Shown here piece after piece: positions 1 to 8,138 of a DNA stretch of 64,000 nucleotides. Made by a program: the position numbers and the translations under genes. The notes beneath the pieces were generated by a model that was given only the letters and a program-made list of their open reading frames with translations, searched no databases and was not told where the DNA came from. The stretch's first letter is position 1, and the number at the start of each line of letters is the position of its first letter. The DNA lies in the IMG/VR virus record IMGVR_UViG_3300033273_000282, positions 62,001-126,000 of that record. The stretch is one strand, 5' to 3'. Source of the stretch: a virus.

Positions 1-1
1 A

Positions 2-217
2 CTCCCTAGAAATTCATACTTAGTAACCTACATGATCAACGGTGTCGTTCATTACGACATCGCTGTAGGTCTAAGGTCTAATATATTTGACTGCTACTAT
101 GACAAACTCGGAAGAGGAGCTATTCGGGGGATCGTCTGGACCGATGGAAAAGTTGTCGCTAAGCTCTTTAACAAAAAAGAATATCTCAAAGAACATAGAG
201 GAACTACTAAAACGTAA
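2..217 (+). CDS. C-terminal part of an unrecognised cyanophage protein, cut by the window edge
   Basis: The frame is open from the first bases and ends at 217, so the true start may lie left of the window; an internal ATG is at 32. The visible 71 residues read as a small mixed alpha/beta protein (VTYMINGVVHYD, then WTDGKVVAKLF) with no domain I can name. Its last 119 nt overlap the next gene in another frame, which is unusually long for this genome, so one of the two calls may be wrong. Confidence 0.5.
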   Translation, partial: LPRNSYLVTYMINGVVHYDIAVGLRSNIFDCYYDKLGRGAIRGIVWTDGKVVAKLFNKKEYLKEHRGTTKT

Positions 218-347
218 AGACGATACGTTTAATTTCTCATCTGAAACTGAGGATCTCGAAGAACTAGCCGACGAGATCTTCGACGCACTTTATTACCACA
301 CCCTGAAACAAAATGAAGACACGTCAAGCGATTCGCAAAGCACTTGA
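99..347 (+). CDS. small acidic conserved-type phage protein
   Basis: 82 residues, acidic in the C-terminal half (ETEDLEELADEIFDALYYH), with no recognised domain. ATG 99 is chosen; an in-frame TTG at 87 and ATG at 144 are alternatives, and none has a clear ribosome site. The 3' end overlaps the following small gene, as is usual for this tightly packed block leading into thyX. The overlap with the frame ending at 217 remains unexplained. Confidence 0.6.
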   Translation: MTNSEEELFGGSSGPMEKLSLSSLTKKNISKNIEELLKRKDDTFNFSSETEDLEELADEIFDALYYHTLKQNEDTSSDSQST

Positions 348-483
348 ACAGCCTTGGCTTTATGATGACAATGAGTTAGAATACATGAAGGCTAAGCTTA
401 AAGAGCGTACCCTTAAGAGGAAGAAGGAACTCTGGGCACGCCGCTGTGGTCAAGGATTTAGTAATTATGAGTGCCCTGAATGA
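313..483 (+). CDS. small basic protein upstream of thyX
   Basis: 56 residues, rich in Lys/Arg in the centre (KAKLKERTLKRKKELWARR), probably one long helix. Its ATG lies inside the preceding gene, and its stop overlaps the thyX start as GAATGA. The overlaps on both sides support it as a real member of the operon. Function unknown. Confidence 0.65.
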   Translation: MKTRQAIRKALEQPWLYDDNELEYMKAKLKERTLKRKKELWARRCGQGFSNYECPE

Positions 484-1169
484 ACGTACGCCTTATCTCT
501 GTAACCCCTGACGCTGAGAAAACGATGGGGTATGTTGCTCGTGTGAGTAACCCTGCTAACCAAGAGAATCCGAACGTCGCTGGTCTGCTGAAGTATTGTA
601 TCAAGCACAACCACTGGTCTGTGTTCGAGCAATCCTTCATGACGTTGGAGATTGAGACGAATCGTGGTATCGCAGCTCAAATACTGCGCCACCGTTCGTT
701 CACATATCAAGAGTTCTCTCAACGGTATGCTGATTCTTCCTTACTCTCGGAGAACATTCCTCTTCCAGAACTCCGTCGTCAGGACACCAAGAATCGTCAG
801 AATTCCATTGACGATATTGATGATTGGACTCAGACGAGGTTCAACATGAAGATGACTAGACTCTTCACTCAATCCATGGATTTGTACAAAGAGATGTTGG
901 ATGCTGGCATTGCTAAGGAGTGTGCCCGTTTTGTTTTACCTCTCGCTACTCCTACTCGCATCTATATGAGTGGCTCATGTCGCTCATGGATCCACTATAT
1001 AGATTTACGTTCCGCCCATGGAACTCAGAAGGAACACATGGAGATTGCTGAGGCTTGCCGACGTATCTTCATTTGTAAGTTTCCCACCGTCGCAGAAGCA
1101 CTCGGATGGTCTTGTCCTAATAATGACTGTGAATGTGATGATATCCAACCCGCACTAAGGATTGACTGA
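480..1169 (+). CDS. thyX: flavin-dependent thymidylate synthase ThyX
   Basis: Makes dTMP from dUMP using FAD and methylenetetrahydrofolate, supplying thymidine for phage DNA synthesis in the cytoplasm. The 229-residue length is normal for the family. The ThyX signature is at residues 70-83 (RHRSFTYQEFSQRY). It departs from the textbook RHRxxSxNxxSxRY by Ser to Thr and Asn to Gln. The C-terminal region with RSWIHYIDLRS and TQKEHMEIA matches the usual dUMP/FAD-binding end. ATG 480 overlaps the upstream stop; the stop codon shares one base with the next ATG. Confidence 0.95.
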   Translation: MNVRLISVTPDAEKTMGYVARVSNPANQENPNVAGLLKYCIKHNHWSVFEQSFMTLEIETNRGIAAQILRHRSFTYQEFSQRYADSSLLSENIPLPELRRQDTKNRQNSIDDIDDWTQTRFNMKMTRLFTQSMDLYKEMLDAGIAKECARFVLPLATPTRIYMSGSCRSWIHYIDLRSAHGTQKEHMEIAEACRRIFICKFPTVAEALGWSCPNNDCECDDIQPALRID

Positions 1170-1408
1170 TGGCTTGTTATCCTGTAAAAAACTTGAAAAC
1201 GGGAGAGACCATGGAACTCTTCATGCCTCTCGCTGAGTATGAACAATGGAGAAAAGACAATCCCGACTGGGATAAGGACTGGGAAGCAGGGACAGCTGGT
1301 GCTGTCTCTGGTGTGGGGGATTACCAAGACAAACTCCCACAAGGTTTCAAAGACCGTCTGAACAACGTCAAAAAACACCACCCTTACGCTAAATTCGATA
1401 GAATCTAA
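1169..1408 (+). CDS. small conserved cyanophage protein between thyX and phoH
   Basis: 79 residues starting with a short beta-like segment (YPVKNLKTGETMELFMPL) followed by a charged, Trp-containing helix and a Gly-rich turn. The N-terminus resembles the FmdB-type 'zinc ribbon' phage proteins, but no CxxC pairs are present, so zinc binding is unlikely. It is translationally coupled to thyX (TGATG). Function unknown. Confidence 0.75.
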   Translation: MACYPVKNLKTGETMELFMPLAEYEQWRKDNPDWDKDWEAGTAGAVSGVGDYQDKLPQGFKDRLNNVKKHHPYAKFDRI

Positions 1409-1412
1409 GCCT

Positions 1413-2156
1413 ATGCCCGCAACCAAAAAGCAACCCTCAATGGTCGGACTCACCAAAAGACAGATGAAACGGAAACCAATCGGAACACAACACCTCATAG
1501 ACATTAAACCTATGACTCCTGCTCAGGAGAAGGTGTTTGAGGCTTATGCTCAGCAAAAGAATCTGTTCCTCTACGGGGCTGCTGGTACTGGTAAATCATT
1601 CGTGGCAATGTATCTCGCACTGAAGGAGATCCTTCAGGAGAACAGTCAGTACGAGAAACTATACATCGTTCGCTCTCTGGTTCCCACTCGTGAGATCGGC
1701 TTCCTCCCTGGTGATCATGAGGACAAGTCCAACTTGTATCAGATCCCATACAAGAACATGGTCAAATACATGTTCGAGATGCCTGATGACAGCTCCTTTG
1801 ACATGCTGTATCAGAACCTGAAGGGTCAAGATACTATCTCCTTCTGGTCTACATCATTCATTCGTGGCACTACTATTGACAATGCTATCGTTATTGTTGA
1901 TGAGTGTCAGAACCTCAACTTCCACGAGCTTGACTCCATCATCACCCGTCTTGGTGTCAACTCTAAGATTATTTTCGCAGGTGATATTGCTCAGACTGAT
2001 CTGATCAAGACCTATGAAAAGAATGGTATCCTTGACTTCCAGAAGATCATTGATAACATGGAAGAGTTTGCCAGCATTGAGTTTGGCGTACAGGACATTG
2101 TTCGTTCTGGTCTAGTGAAGTCCTATCTTATTAGTAAAATCAATCTTGGCATTTAA
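1413..2156 (+). CDS. phoH: PhoH-like P-loop ATPase
   Basis: PhoH-family ATPase of 247 residues, very common in cyanomyoviruses, where it is often grouped with the phosphate-stress (Pho) genes although its role is unproven. Walker A GAAGTGKS is at residues 55-62, and Walker B with the DECQN motif is at about 157-167 (IVIVDECQN). The later FAGDIAQTDL segment is typical of PhoH and of related SF1 helicase cores. The start at ATG 1413 follows the preceding stop by 4 nt; the end overlaps the nuclease gene by 11 nt. No pho-box was identified upstream. Confidence 0.92.
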   Translation: MPATKKQPSMVGLTKRQMKRKPIGTQHLIDIKPMTPAQEKVFEAYAQQKNLFLYGAAGTGKSFVAMYLALKEILQENSQYEKLYIVRSLVPTREIGFLPGDHEDKSNLYQIPYKNMVKYMFEMPDDSSFDMLYQNLKGQDTISFWSTSFIRGTTIDNAIVIVDECQNLNFHELDSIITRLGVNSKIIFAGDIAQTDLIKTYEKNGILDFQKIIDNMEEFASIEFGVQDIVRSGLVKSYLISKINLGI

Positions 2157-2814
2157 TCACGTTGACATACACAATTTCGTTGATCTGGTAGCAGAAACGA
2201 CTGAGAAGGGTAGGACCTATTCCGTTGGGGACAAGTCCTACCCCTCTGTCACCACTGTGATTGGTGAGATGAAAAAGAAGTCCATCATGGAGTGGCGACA
2301 GAGAGTTGGTCCTGAAGAAGCCAACCGTGTCAGTAAGCGGGCAACAACTCGTGGTAACAAAGTACACAAACTTGCTGAGGATTATCTCAACAACTTAGAC
2401 TTGTCTAAGTACAGGGATGATCCTCTTTCCCTTGGACTCTTCCATACTGTCAAGCCTTATCTTGACAGGATAAATAATATACATGCGCTTGAAGCGCCGT
2501 TGTATTCGCACTTGCTCAAACTCGCTGGACGAGTTGACTGTATTGCCGAGTACAATGGAGAGTTATCCATCATTGATTTCAAGACCAGCAGCAAGCCCAA
2601 AAGAGAGGAGTGGATTCAAGACTACTTCTCACAGGAAACTGCTTATGCTATAATGTTTCAAGAATTGACTGGTTTACAGGTCAAGAAACTTGTCACCATC
2701 ATTGCTGTTGAAAAGAGTGAACCTCAAGTCTTTGTGATCACTGATATTAAAAAGTATGTTCACAAGTTGAAAGAGTTCATCGATTATTACAGGAGTGTTC
2801 ATGGGGACTGGTAA
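2146..2814 (+). CDS. PD-(D/E)XK exonuclease, MGME1/Cas4-like
   Basis: Predicted RecB/MGME1-type single-strand DNA exonuclease of 222 residues. RGNKVH (residues 69-74), D131 in GRVDCIA and the D-x-K pair at 144/146 in IIDFKTS form the expected metal site, followed by a helix with the QExAYA signature (QETAYAIMF). The start is TTG 2146: it gives the N-terminus MAFNH expected for cyanophage homologues, and no suitable ATG exists. It lies between phoH and the gp33-gp59-gp32 cluster, so a role in phage recombination or host DNA degradation is likely. Confidence 0.85.
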   Translation: MAFNHVDIHNFVDLVAETTEKGRTYSVGDKSYPSVTTVIGEMKKKSIMEWRQRVGPEEANRVSKRATTRGNKVHKLAEDYLNNLDLSKYRDDPLSLGLFHTVKPYLDRINNIHALEAPLYSHLLKLAGRVDCIAEYNGELSIIDFKTSSKPKREEWIQDYFSQETAYAIMFQELTGLQVKKLVTIIAVEKSEPQVFVITDIKKYVHKLKEFIDYYRSVHGDW

Positions 2815-2842
2815 AATAAATGATGTACTTGAGGAAAACTTT

Positions 2843-3058
2843 ATGACCGCTGCTAAATTTTCTCTAGAGATAGAGAAGATTGTGAAAGAATCTGAACTAA
2901 ACTATATCGAAGCAGTTGTGATGTTCTGTGAAGACAAGAACATTGAGATCGAAACGGTTGGTAAACTTATCAACAAGCCACTCAAGGAAAAGATCAAGTA
3001 CGAAGCACAACGGTTAAACTTTATCAAGAGAGGATCGAGAGGTTTCTTATCACTGTGA
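2843..3058 (+). CDS. 33: late promoter transcription accessory protein gp33
   Basis: Small coactivator that in T4 links RNA polymerase beta flap to the sliding clamp, allowing late transcription with gp55. The 71-residue product is all-helical (FSLEIEKIVKESELNYIEAV). It keeps the T4 gene order 33-59-32, the main evidence for identity along with recalled cyanophage gp33 sequences. ATG 2843 is preferred over the upstream in-frame TTG because GAGG lies 8 nt before it. It is shorter than T4 gp33 (112 residues), as usual in cyanophages. The stop overlaps gp59 as GTGA. Confidence 0.8.
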   Translation: MTAAKFSLEIEKIVKESELNYIEAVVMFCEDKNIEIETVGKLINKPLKEKIKYEAQRLNFIKRGSRGFLSL

Positions 3059-3624
3059 CAGGCATTGACGCTTTTAGAATGTACCTCGCAATGAGGAATC
3101 ATTTTAATTCTAAATCATACAATTTTCTGAAAAGTCCTTACAGCAAAGCTAAACCAGAGACATATGATAAGAGGAAGGATAAGTATTTCTTTGTTAAACT
3201 TTCTCGTAAGTATGATGAGCAGCAACTAGCACAGTTCTACCTGGCTAATTTTGTTGCCGATAACTGTGAGTGGATAGGCGCGATGTCTGCTCATGGAGAA
3301 AAGAATTACATCTCATACCAGAAGAAGATTCAGTCCCTGTCATACACCTTCAGGGAGGATGCTTCTATAATGAGAGAGGTCTGCGATGACTTCGATTGCC
3401 TCTTCAGAGGATCTCCTCACCCTACCCTGATTAAACTTTGGTTGGGTAATAAGATTTCTTTGGAGAGCGTTGTTATTATGGAGAAGTTGTTCGGTTTTGT
3501 GAACAATGTCTCATCTTCCGATCCCGTATGGGAGACAGTGAAGAAAAAAATCCTCAAGTACGAGCCATTGTTGTCAGTGGACACCACGAAACAGAAGAAC
3601 ATCTTACGGGAACTATTCCTATGA
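3055..3624 (+). CDS. 59: gp59 loader of gp41 DNA helicase
   Basis: Helicase assembly factor that binds replication forks covered by gp32 and loads the replicative helicase. The 189 residues align by eye with T4 gp59 through the block at 39-75: KRKDKYFFVKLSRKY matches T4 RRDKYFFQKLSEKY, followed by ANFVADNCEWIG versus SNLVANQDAWIG. The start is a GTG overlapping the gp33 stop (GTGA). It sits between gp33 and gp32, as in T4. Confidence 0.92.
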   Translation: MTGIDAFRMYLAMRNHFNSKSYNFLKSPYSKAKPETYDKRKDKYFFVKLSRKYDEQQLAQFYLANFVADNCEWIGAMSAHGEKNYISYQKKIQSLSYTFREDASIMREVCDDFDCLFRGSPHPTLIKLWLGNKISLESVVIMEKLFGFVNNVSSSDPVWETVKKKILKYEPLLSVDTTKQKNILRELFL

Positions 3625-3950
3625 CCAAATTTTTCGAGTCGGACGTAGTACAAAACGAACTGCGTGAAATGCAAGAGTTGTACATCGATATCAACCGAAT
3701 GGGTCTTGTCCTCTCAGTTGAAGCCAAGATCGAACAACTCACTAAACTGCTGCGACTCATCGAGATCCAGCAGACCATGTTCATGCGAGTCACCCTGTCC
3801 GACCAAGAGGATGCTCAGCAGCTCTTGTCACAGGTCAGGGAAGCTGCTACAATGATTGGTATGAAAGCCGAGGACGTGAACCCTCAGTTTTATGAGGCAC
3901 TGAAGTCGGATGTTCATAAAATGATCGACGAGCTTGAACGATCTAAATAA
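3621..3950 (+). CDS. DUF1825 family protein
   Basis: 109-residue helical protein of the DUF1825 family, found in cyanobacteria and their phages; function unknown. The N-terminus TKFFESDVVQNELREMQELY and the central EQLTKLLRLIEIQQTMFMR are characteristic. ATG 3621 overlaps the gp59 stop (ATGA). The gene sits inside the replication cluster immediately before the gp32 promoter. Predicted coiled-coil segments suggest it oligomerises, which is inference. Confidence 0.85.
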   Translation: MTKFFESDVVQNELREMQELYIDINRMGLVLSVEAKIEQLTKLLRLIEIQQTMFMRVTLSDQEDAQQLLSQVREAATMIGMKAEDVNPQFYEALKSDVHKMIDELERSK

Positions 3951-3962
3951 GTATGCTATGAT
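3934..3962 (+). promoter_or_regulatory. sigma70-type promoter for gp32
   Basis: TTGAAC (3934-3939), a 17-bp spacer, then TATGAT (3957-3962), ending 45 nt before the gp32 start. The spacing is ideal for host RNA polymerase. It would give gp32 an early or middle transcript independent of the upstream operon. Confidence 0.65.
3943..3949 (+). promoter_or_regulatory. possible late promoter CTAAATA
   Basis: CTAAATA overlaps the stop codon of the DUF1825 gene. It resembles the T4 late element TATAAATA and the variants recalled from cyanophages. It lies in the spacer of the sigma70-type promoter, so gp32 may have overlapping early and late starts. Confidence 0.4.
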
Positions 3963-4007
3963 TCCACATAGCACTCAAGCCAAATACAAAACACACGGAG
4001 AATACGA

Positions 4008-4901
4008 ATGTCCTTTGCTTCCCTCAAAAAGTCCAACTTCACTGACCTGCTTGCTAAGGCAGAGAATCTGAACAAGACTGAAACCAAAGGTGGTGCTGAT
4101 GAGCGCCTCTGGAAGCCAGAAGTAGATAAAGCAGGCAACGGTTACGCGGTCATCCGCTTCCTCCCTGCTCCCGAGGGCGAAGACCTGCCCTGGGCACAAG
4201 TTTGGAGTCATGCCTTCCAAGGTCCTGGTGGATGGTATATCGAAAACTCCTTGACCACTTTGGGCAAGAAAGATCCTGTCTCTGACCTGAACAGGCAGCT
4301 TTGGAACAGCGGTGCTGACAGCGACAAAGAGATTGCCCGTAAGCAGAAGCGTAAGCTCTCTTACTACAGCAACATCTACGTTGTCAAGGATCCTGCTAAT
4401 CCTCAGAACGAAGGTAAAGTCTTCCTGTACAAGTTCGGTAAGAAGATCTTTGATAAGATTACCGAAGCAATGCAGCCCGCCTTTGCTGATGAGACTCCCA
4501 TCAACCCCTTCGATTTCTGGAAGGGTGCTGACTTCAAAGTGAAGATCCGTAAGGTTGAAGGTTACTGGAACTACGACAAGTCGGAGTTCGATGCCCCCAG
4601 CACTCTCGGTTCCTTTGATGATAGTGATCTTGAAGCCATCTGGAAGAAGCAGTATAGTTTGACTGCTTTCACCTCTGATGATCAGTTCAAGACCTATGAG
4701 CAGCTCAAAGAGCGTCTCGACACCGTGCTGAACTCTTCTTACCAGAAGCGTGACGCCGAGACCGAAGAGGCAGAATATGAAGCAGCACCTGCTGCTCCCG
4801 AGCCTTCTTTCGCTCCTTCCTTCCGCAGTGCTCCTGCTCCTGCCGCCGAGGAAGACAACGATGCTCTCTCTTATTTCGCAAAGCTTGCTGCTGAAGACTG
4901 A
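4008..4901 (+). CDS. 32: gp32 single-stranded DNA-binding protein
   Basis: Coats single-stranded DNA during phage replication, recombination and repair. The 297 residues show the T4 layout: a basic N-terminal LAST-like region (residues 1-30), a core with KRKLSYYSNIYVVKDPANP and FLYKFGKKIFDKI, and an acidic C-terminal tail ending in LAAED for protein contacts. The T4 zinc ligands are not conserved: the block after WSHAFQG reads ENSLTTLGKKDPVSD with no cysteines. A GGAG ribosome site precedes ATG 4008. The stop overlaps talC (TGATG), so DNA-binding and carbon-metabolism genes are coupled. Confidence 0.95.
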   Translation: MSFASLKKSNFTDLLAKAENLNKTETKGGADERLWKPEVDKAGNGYAVIRFLPAPEGEDLPWAQVWSHAFQGPGGWYIENSLTTLGKKDPVSDLNRQLWNSGADSDKEIARKQKRKLSYYSNIYVVKDPANPQNEGKVFLYKFGKKIFDKITEAMQPAFADETPINPFDFWKGADFKVKIRKVEGYWNYDKSEFDAPSTLGSFDDSDLEAIWKKQYSLTAFTSDDQFKTYEQLKERLDTVLNSSYQKRDAETEEAEYEAAPAAPEPSFAPSFRSAPAPAAEEDNDALSYFAKLAAED

Positions 4902-5572
4902 TGTTCAAGATTTTCCTTGATACGGCGGACGTTACCGACATCCGCCGTCGGACCTTCACTGGTCTCATTGACGGGGTTACTACTAACCCCACCTTGATTA
5001 AGAAAAGCGGTAAAGATCCTCTTGATGTTTATCGTGAGATCCAAGATCTCGGTGTCAAAGACATCAGTATGGAGATCGCTGGAGTTGAGGACCACAAGGA
5101 CATGATCATTGAGGCTCTCAAACTCCATACTGAGTTTGGTAACCGAGCAACCATCAAGTTGCCTATGGGTTACCAAGGATTGCTTGCCTGCTCCGAGTTG
5201 AGTAAGCAGAGAATCCGCACCAACATCACGCTGATTTTCAACGCAGCACAAGCCATTCTCGCCGCTAAGGCAGGTGCTACCTACGTTTCTCCTTTCGTGG
5301 GTCGCTGTGACGATAACTCTGTCGCAGGTGTTGAGGTAGTACGCTCTATTGCTGAGGTCTACCGTGTACACGGAGCAAAGACACAAGTTCTTGCTGCTTC
5401 AATCCGAGACGTGTACAAAGTCACCCGTGCTTTCTATAACGGTGCTGACATTGTGACCATGCCACCCGCTGTCTTTGACAAGATGTACGGTCACGTTCTT
5501 ACCCGAGAGGGACTCGCTATCTTTGAAAAGGATTGGGCAGACGTATGTGGAGAATCTGGGCAAAAGCCCTAG
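4901..5572 (+). CDS. talC: transaldolase TalC (auxiliary metabolic gene)
   Basis: Small transaldolase/fructose-6-phosphate-aldolase-type enzyme of the pentose phosphate pathway. Cyanophages use it to redirect host carbon toward NADPH and ribose for nucleotides. The 223 residues cover the full length of the family. TTNPTL is at 27-32, the Schiff-base lysine K86 is in ATIKLPM, and NITLIF and VSPFVGR follow in order. Its start overlaps the gp32 stop by one base, placing it in the replication operon. The C-terminus overlaps the next small gene. Confidence 0.95.
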   Translation: MFKIFLDTADVTDIRRRTFTGLIDGVTTNPTLIKKSGKDPLDVYREIQDLGVKDISMEIAGVEDHKDMIIEALKLHTEFGNRATIKLPMGYQGLLACSELSKQRIRTNITLIFNAAQAILAAKAGATYVSPFVGRCDDNSVAGVEVVRSIAEVYRVHGAKTQVLAASIRDVYKVTRAFYNGADIVTMPPAVFDKMYGHVLTREGLAIFEKDWADVCGESGQKP

Positions 5573-5745
5573 GGGCAAAGGAGGGGAATAATGACCGAGA
5601 GGCAGATTGTATTGCTGGTATACGGACTATTATACTTCTCACTTATCTTGTCACTAATGTGGCCATTGTTGCTAACGCAGTAAGGCACTGGAATGATATG
5701 GAACCTGAACCGTATCCATCTCCACCAGCAAAAACGACTTTTTAG
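5545..5745 (+). CDS. small membrane protein after talC
   Basis: 66 residues with an N-terminal WRIWAKALG segment, a hydrophobic stretch at about 28-45 (IIILLTYLVTNVAIVANAV-like) and a Pro-rich tail. This pattern matches a small cyanophage protein I recall but cannot name. ATG 5545 overlaps the talC end by 28 nt; TTG 5533 is an alternative. It is the last gene before the terminator. A predicted single membrane helix is the only functional hint. Confidence 0.65.
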   Translation: MWRIWAKALGAKEGNNDREADCIAGIRTIILLTYLVTNVAIVANAVRHWNDMEPEPYPSPPAKTTF

Positions 5746-5750
5746 TTACC

Positions 5751-5785
5751 AAATACCCCGAAAAATTTTTCGGGGTATTTTTTTG
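5751..5785. terminator. bidirectional intrinsic terminator
   Basis: A perfect 30-bp inverted repeat (arms AAATACCCCGAAAAA and its complement, 5751-5780) with a T-tract on the plus side and A-rich flanks on the other. It separates the plus-strand replication operon from the convergent minus-strand gp53 operon, so it probably stops both. Confidence 0.9.
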
Positions 5786-5795
5786 TCTGTAGGGT

Positions 5796-6422
5796 TTACT
5801 CCATTTTGACGCTTTGGGGTTCATATCCAACAGCGTACTCACCAGCGTTTTTGAGAGTGCGAACATATTCTTCAGCAAACTCTCTAACGTAACTTGGACG
5901 AATTAGTTTGATTTTCTCTTTTGCTTCATTTAGCCTATACTCGTAATCACGGTAAGATATCGAATTTACGGGATTGACGGTGACACCAGCAGATGCCGTA
6001 CCGTCATAATAGGTGATCTGGAAGTTTGAGGGAACAACTGTCCCAGAGTTTACAATTACTCTACCCAGAGCATCTTTGACTTCGTAGGTTTCGTAATGCT
6101 TGGTGTCATCGGGGTTTTCATACTTACCATTGACATAATCTACCAATGACGCTGAACTCTTTGGCCAATCAGCGTGGAAGTTGGTAATGTCGTTCACTAC
6201 AAGGATAGTCCAGCCAAAGAATGGATCTTCATATTGGTTGAATGAGATCGTTTCTGGCGTTTCTCCTTCTTTGATGATATACTCGTCAAAGAGAGTGACT
6301 GAAGTGAGGTACTTTTCAAGAACCTCATTTCTTCTCCAGATGTTTTTCATCACAACAAACTCTGGATCTGCCAGAGAGTCTGTGTAGTTGTATACTACTG
6401 TCGGTGCGTTTTTGAATAACAT
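5796..6422 (-). CDS. 53: gp53 baseplate wedge subunit
   Basis: Component of the baseplate wedge that joins gp6/gp25 to the hub. The 208 residues compare with 196 in T4. The N-terminal FKNAPTVVYNYTDSL is followed by a LysM-like segment in which YIIKEGETPETISFNQYEDPFFGWTILVVND (cut here for length at the key residues GETPE and WTILVVND) matches the T4 GSPRPEE-YWVLLMCND pattern. The C-terminal EKIKLIRPSYVREF corresponds to the T4 IKIIAKSDINSF region. It is last in the minus-strand block gp4-unknown-gp48-gp53. Confidence 0.85.
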   Translation of the reverse strand: MLFKNAPTVVYNYTDSLADPEFVVMKNIWRRNEVLEKYLTSVTLFDEYIIKEGETPETISFNQYEDPFFGWTILVVNDITNFHADWPKSSASLVDYVNGKYENPDDTKHYETYEVKDALGRVIVNSGTVVPSNFQITYYDGTASAGVTVNPVNSISYRDYEYRLNEAKEKIKLIRPSYVREFAEEYVRTLKNAGEYAVGYEPQSVKME

Positions 6423-7636
6423 TAGAAGACTCCTGACTTCATGTCGCTCTGAGTCAGAGCAGTGATTTCATTGAATGACAAGGTAATTGTTTGAAGTGGA
6501 AGAGCACCAGTGTAAGTGGTTTGGAACGAGTTGGAAGGTGATGTATTTACTGTAACTCTAGTCAAAGCACAAGTCTTGGATCTTGGCATTTGTGGGTGAT
6601 CTTCAATGTTAGCCGTTACCTGTGAACCGACTCTATCTGTTACATTGACAAATTTTGGTTTTAACTCAAAGACATCGGGGAATCCTAGTACACCACCAAC
6701 TCCTTGAGGTGAACTATAAGGATGCATTCCGACTTTTAGGAACTGAACGATAGCGTCAATATCTCTTGCTTCGTCAGCATTTCTAGCAAACAGTTCAAAC
6801 GAAAGATCAAAGGTTCTCATCTCCATCTTGGAGAAGAACATGATTGCGTTTTCGTTAGGAGCCAGACCACCTAGACCCAAGAGGTTTGTTGGTGTCAGTT
6901 CGCTATTGACTCCCAGTGGATTAAATGCTCCTTTACCAGCAGCACCTGCCGCACTTCCAACACTCAAAGGAATACCAGCACCTTGACTCAATGCTTCGGA
7001 GAATGTACCTTCCAACCCACTTAAGAGTTGACCAGCAACGTTACCAGCAAGACTTAATGTACCAGTTGCCAATGCTTGACCACCAAAGGAAAAAGGGTTC
7101 TCTAGGATACGAGCCATCGTACCCAATTTGAACTCATTGGACCATGCTGCGCCATATGAGTATTGAAACTCATTTGGCATTGGTAAGATTACAGAGTTTC
7201 TCTGACTACCACCATATTTACTTCCAGCAGCCTTGATTGCTTTTAATTGATCGGCATTTTCAATTACTTGACCATTCTGAAGAGTGATTGGGAAGTTTAC
7301 ATTACTGTAATCATTATTTGGAGTGCCGTTTTGTTTTCTAGTTGTTTGGATTCTAGTTCTTTTGGTTGCCTTAGCAACGGCTTCATTCAATTTACTTTCA
7401 TCATATGAGTCATTGAACAGAAACAATCCAGCGCCACGAATAGTATTTACTGCTGCTTCTCCAATACCAGATCTGGTAAGAGCAGAAAACACATCATTTC
7501 TATCGCTGTCATTCTTAGCGCGTTCTAGACCTGCTTTATAACTGTACTTCGTGATCTCCATACACGAAGCAAAGGGAACCGTATTGATTCCCTTTGGATA
7601 AATCAGGGTGTTTCCCGCTAGATTACCTGGAGCCAT
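6422..7636 (-). CDS. 48: gp48 baseplate tail-tube cap
   Basis: Tube-junction protein that sits on the hub and starts the tail tube with gp54. The 404 residues are slightly longer than T4 gp48 (364). The ILPMPNEFQYSYG block, the MEMRTFDLSFELFARN strand-rich region and the C-terminal LPLQTITLSFNEI are consistent with the tube-fold gp48/gp54 family. Central residues about 190-270 are Gly/Ala/Leu-rich and low in complexity. The start overlaps the upstream gene by 14 nt; the stop abuts the gp53 start. Confidence 0.85.
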   Translation of the reverse strand: MAPGNLAGNTLIYPKGINTVPFASCMEITKYSYKAGLERAKNDSDRNDVFSALTRSGIGEAAVNTIRGAGLFLFNDSYDESKLNEAVAKATKRTRIQTTRKQNGTPNNDYSNVNFPITLQNGQVIENADQLKAIKAAGSKYGGSQRNSVILPMPNEFQYSYGAAWSNEFKLGTMARILENPFSFGGQALATGTLSLAGNVAGQLLSGLEGTFSEALSQGAGIPLSVGSAAGAAGKGAFNPLGVNSELTPTNLLGLGGLAPNENAIMFFSKMEMRTFDLSFELFARNADEARDIDAIVQFLKVGMHPYSSPQGVGGVLGFPDVFELKPKFVNVTDRVGSQVTANIEDHPQMPRSKTCALTRVTVNTSPSNSFQTTYTGALPLQTITLSFNEITALTQSDMKSGVF

Positions 7637-8138
7637 TTGTTACTCGGTTTCTGTTGTGGAACTTTTCTAAGGGTAGTTGACTTAGAAGTTGTGCGTCGGA
7701 TTCGGTGACCTCAAAGAAAAGATTGTCAGCTCTTTTGGGGATGTAATAATGTAAAGTAGGTGTAGGCATCCTATTATTATTTAGAGCAGATAATCTCTCC
7801 TTGGGACTAATATAATGTAAATTAGCCCCTAAATACTGACCACCCTTCTTTTCTAGTAACTGAATCAGAGGGTATTGGTCCCATCGAGACAGTATATCTC
7901 TGAATTTTGGGTCATACTCGAAGAAGTAGAACTTGCCTTCTTCTGGATTATCTGTTACACTATCAAAAAGAACATCCATAACTCTGGATCTCAAATCAGA
8001 GTTACTGATGCCCTTTCCTCTTAAATCTTTCAGCAAGTCTTCAAATTTTGAGATCTGCTTCGGTGATGATTTTGAATTCCCAAAGCCTGTCCCTGCAGTA
8101 TTCTCTCGCTGCTTCCCATTTCGCTTGATTTTTGGCAT
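7623..8138 (-). CDS. conserved-type structural-operon protein of unknown function
   Basis: 171 residues: a basic N-terminus (MPKIKRNGKQ), then a compact region with FYFFEYDPKFRDILSRWDQYP and a C-terminal PKRADNLFFEVTESD block. I recall similar cyanomyovirus proteins without assigned function; it is neither gp2 nor gp3 by anything I can see. ATG at 8138 is chosen because GGAGG (8148-8152) lies 9 nt upstream on the minus strand. This start makes the gene overlap the gp4 coding end by 98 nt in a different frame. Its position between gp4 and gp48 suggests a head- or baseplate-related role. Confidence 0.75.
   Translation of the reverse strand: MPKIKRNGKQRENTAGTGFGNSKSSPKQISKFEDLLKDLRGKGISNSDLRSRVMDVLFDSVTDNPEEGKFYFFEYDPKFRDILSRWDQYPLIQLLEKKGGQYLGANLHYISPKERLSALNNNRMPTPTLHYYIPKRADNLFFEVTESDAQLLSQLPLEKFHNRNRVTNGSR

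Noticed and set aside
5591-5683. 30-residue hydrophobic frame in the talC-terminator gap
   Set aside because: Overlaps the better-supported 66-residue membrane protein, which matches recalled cyanophage sequence.
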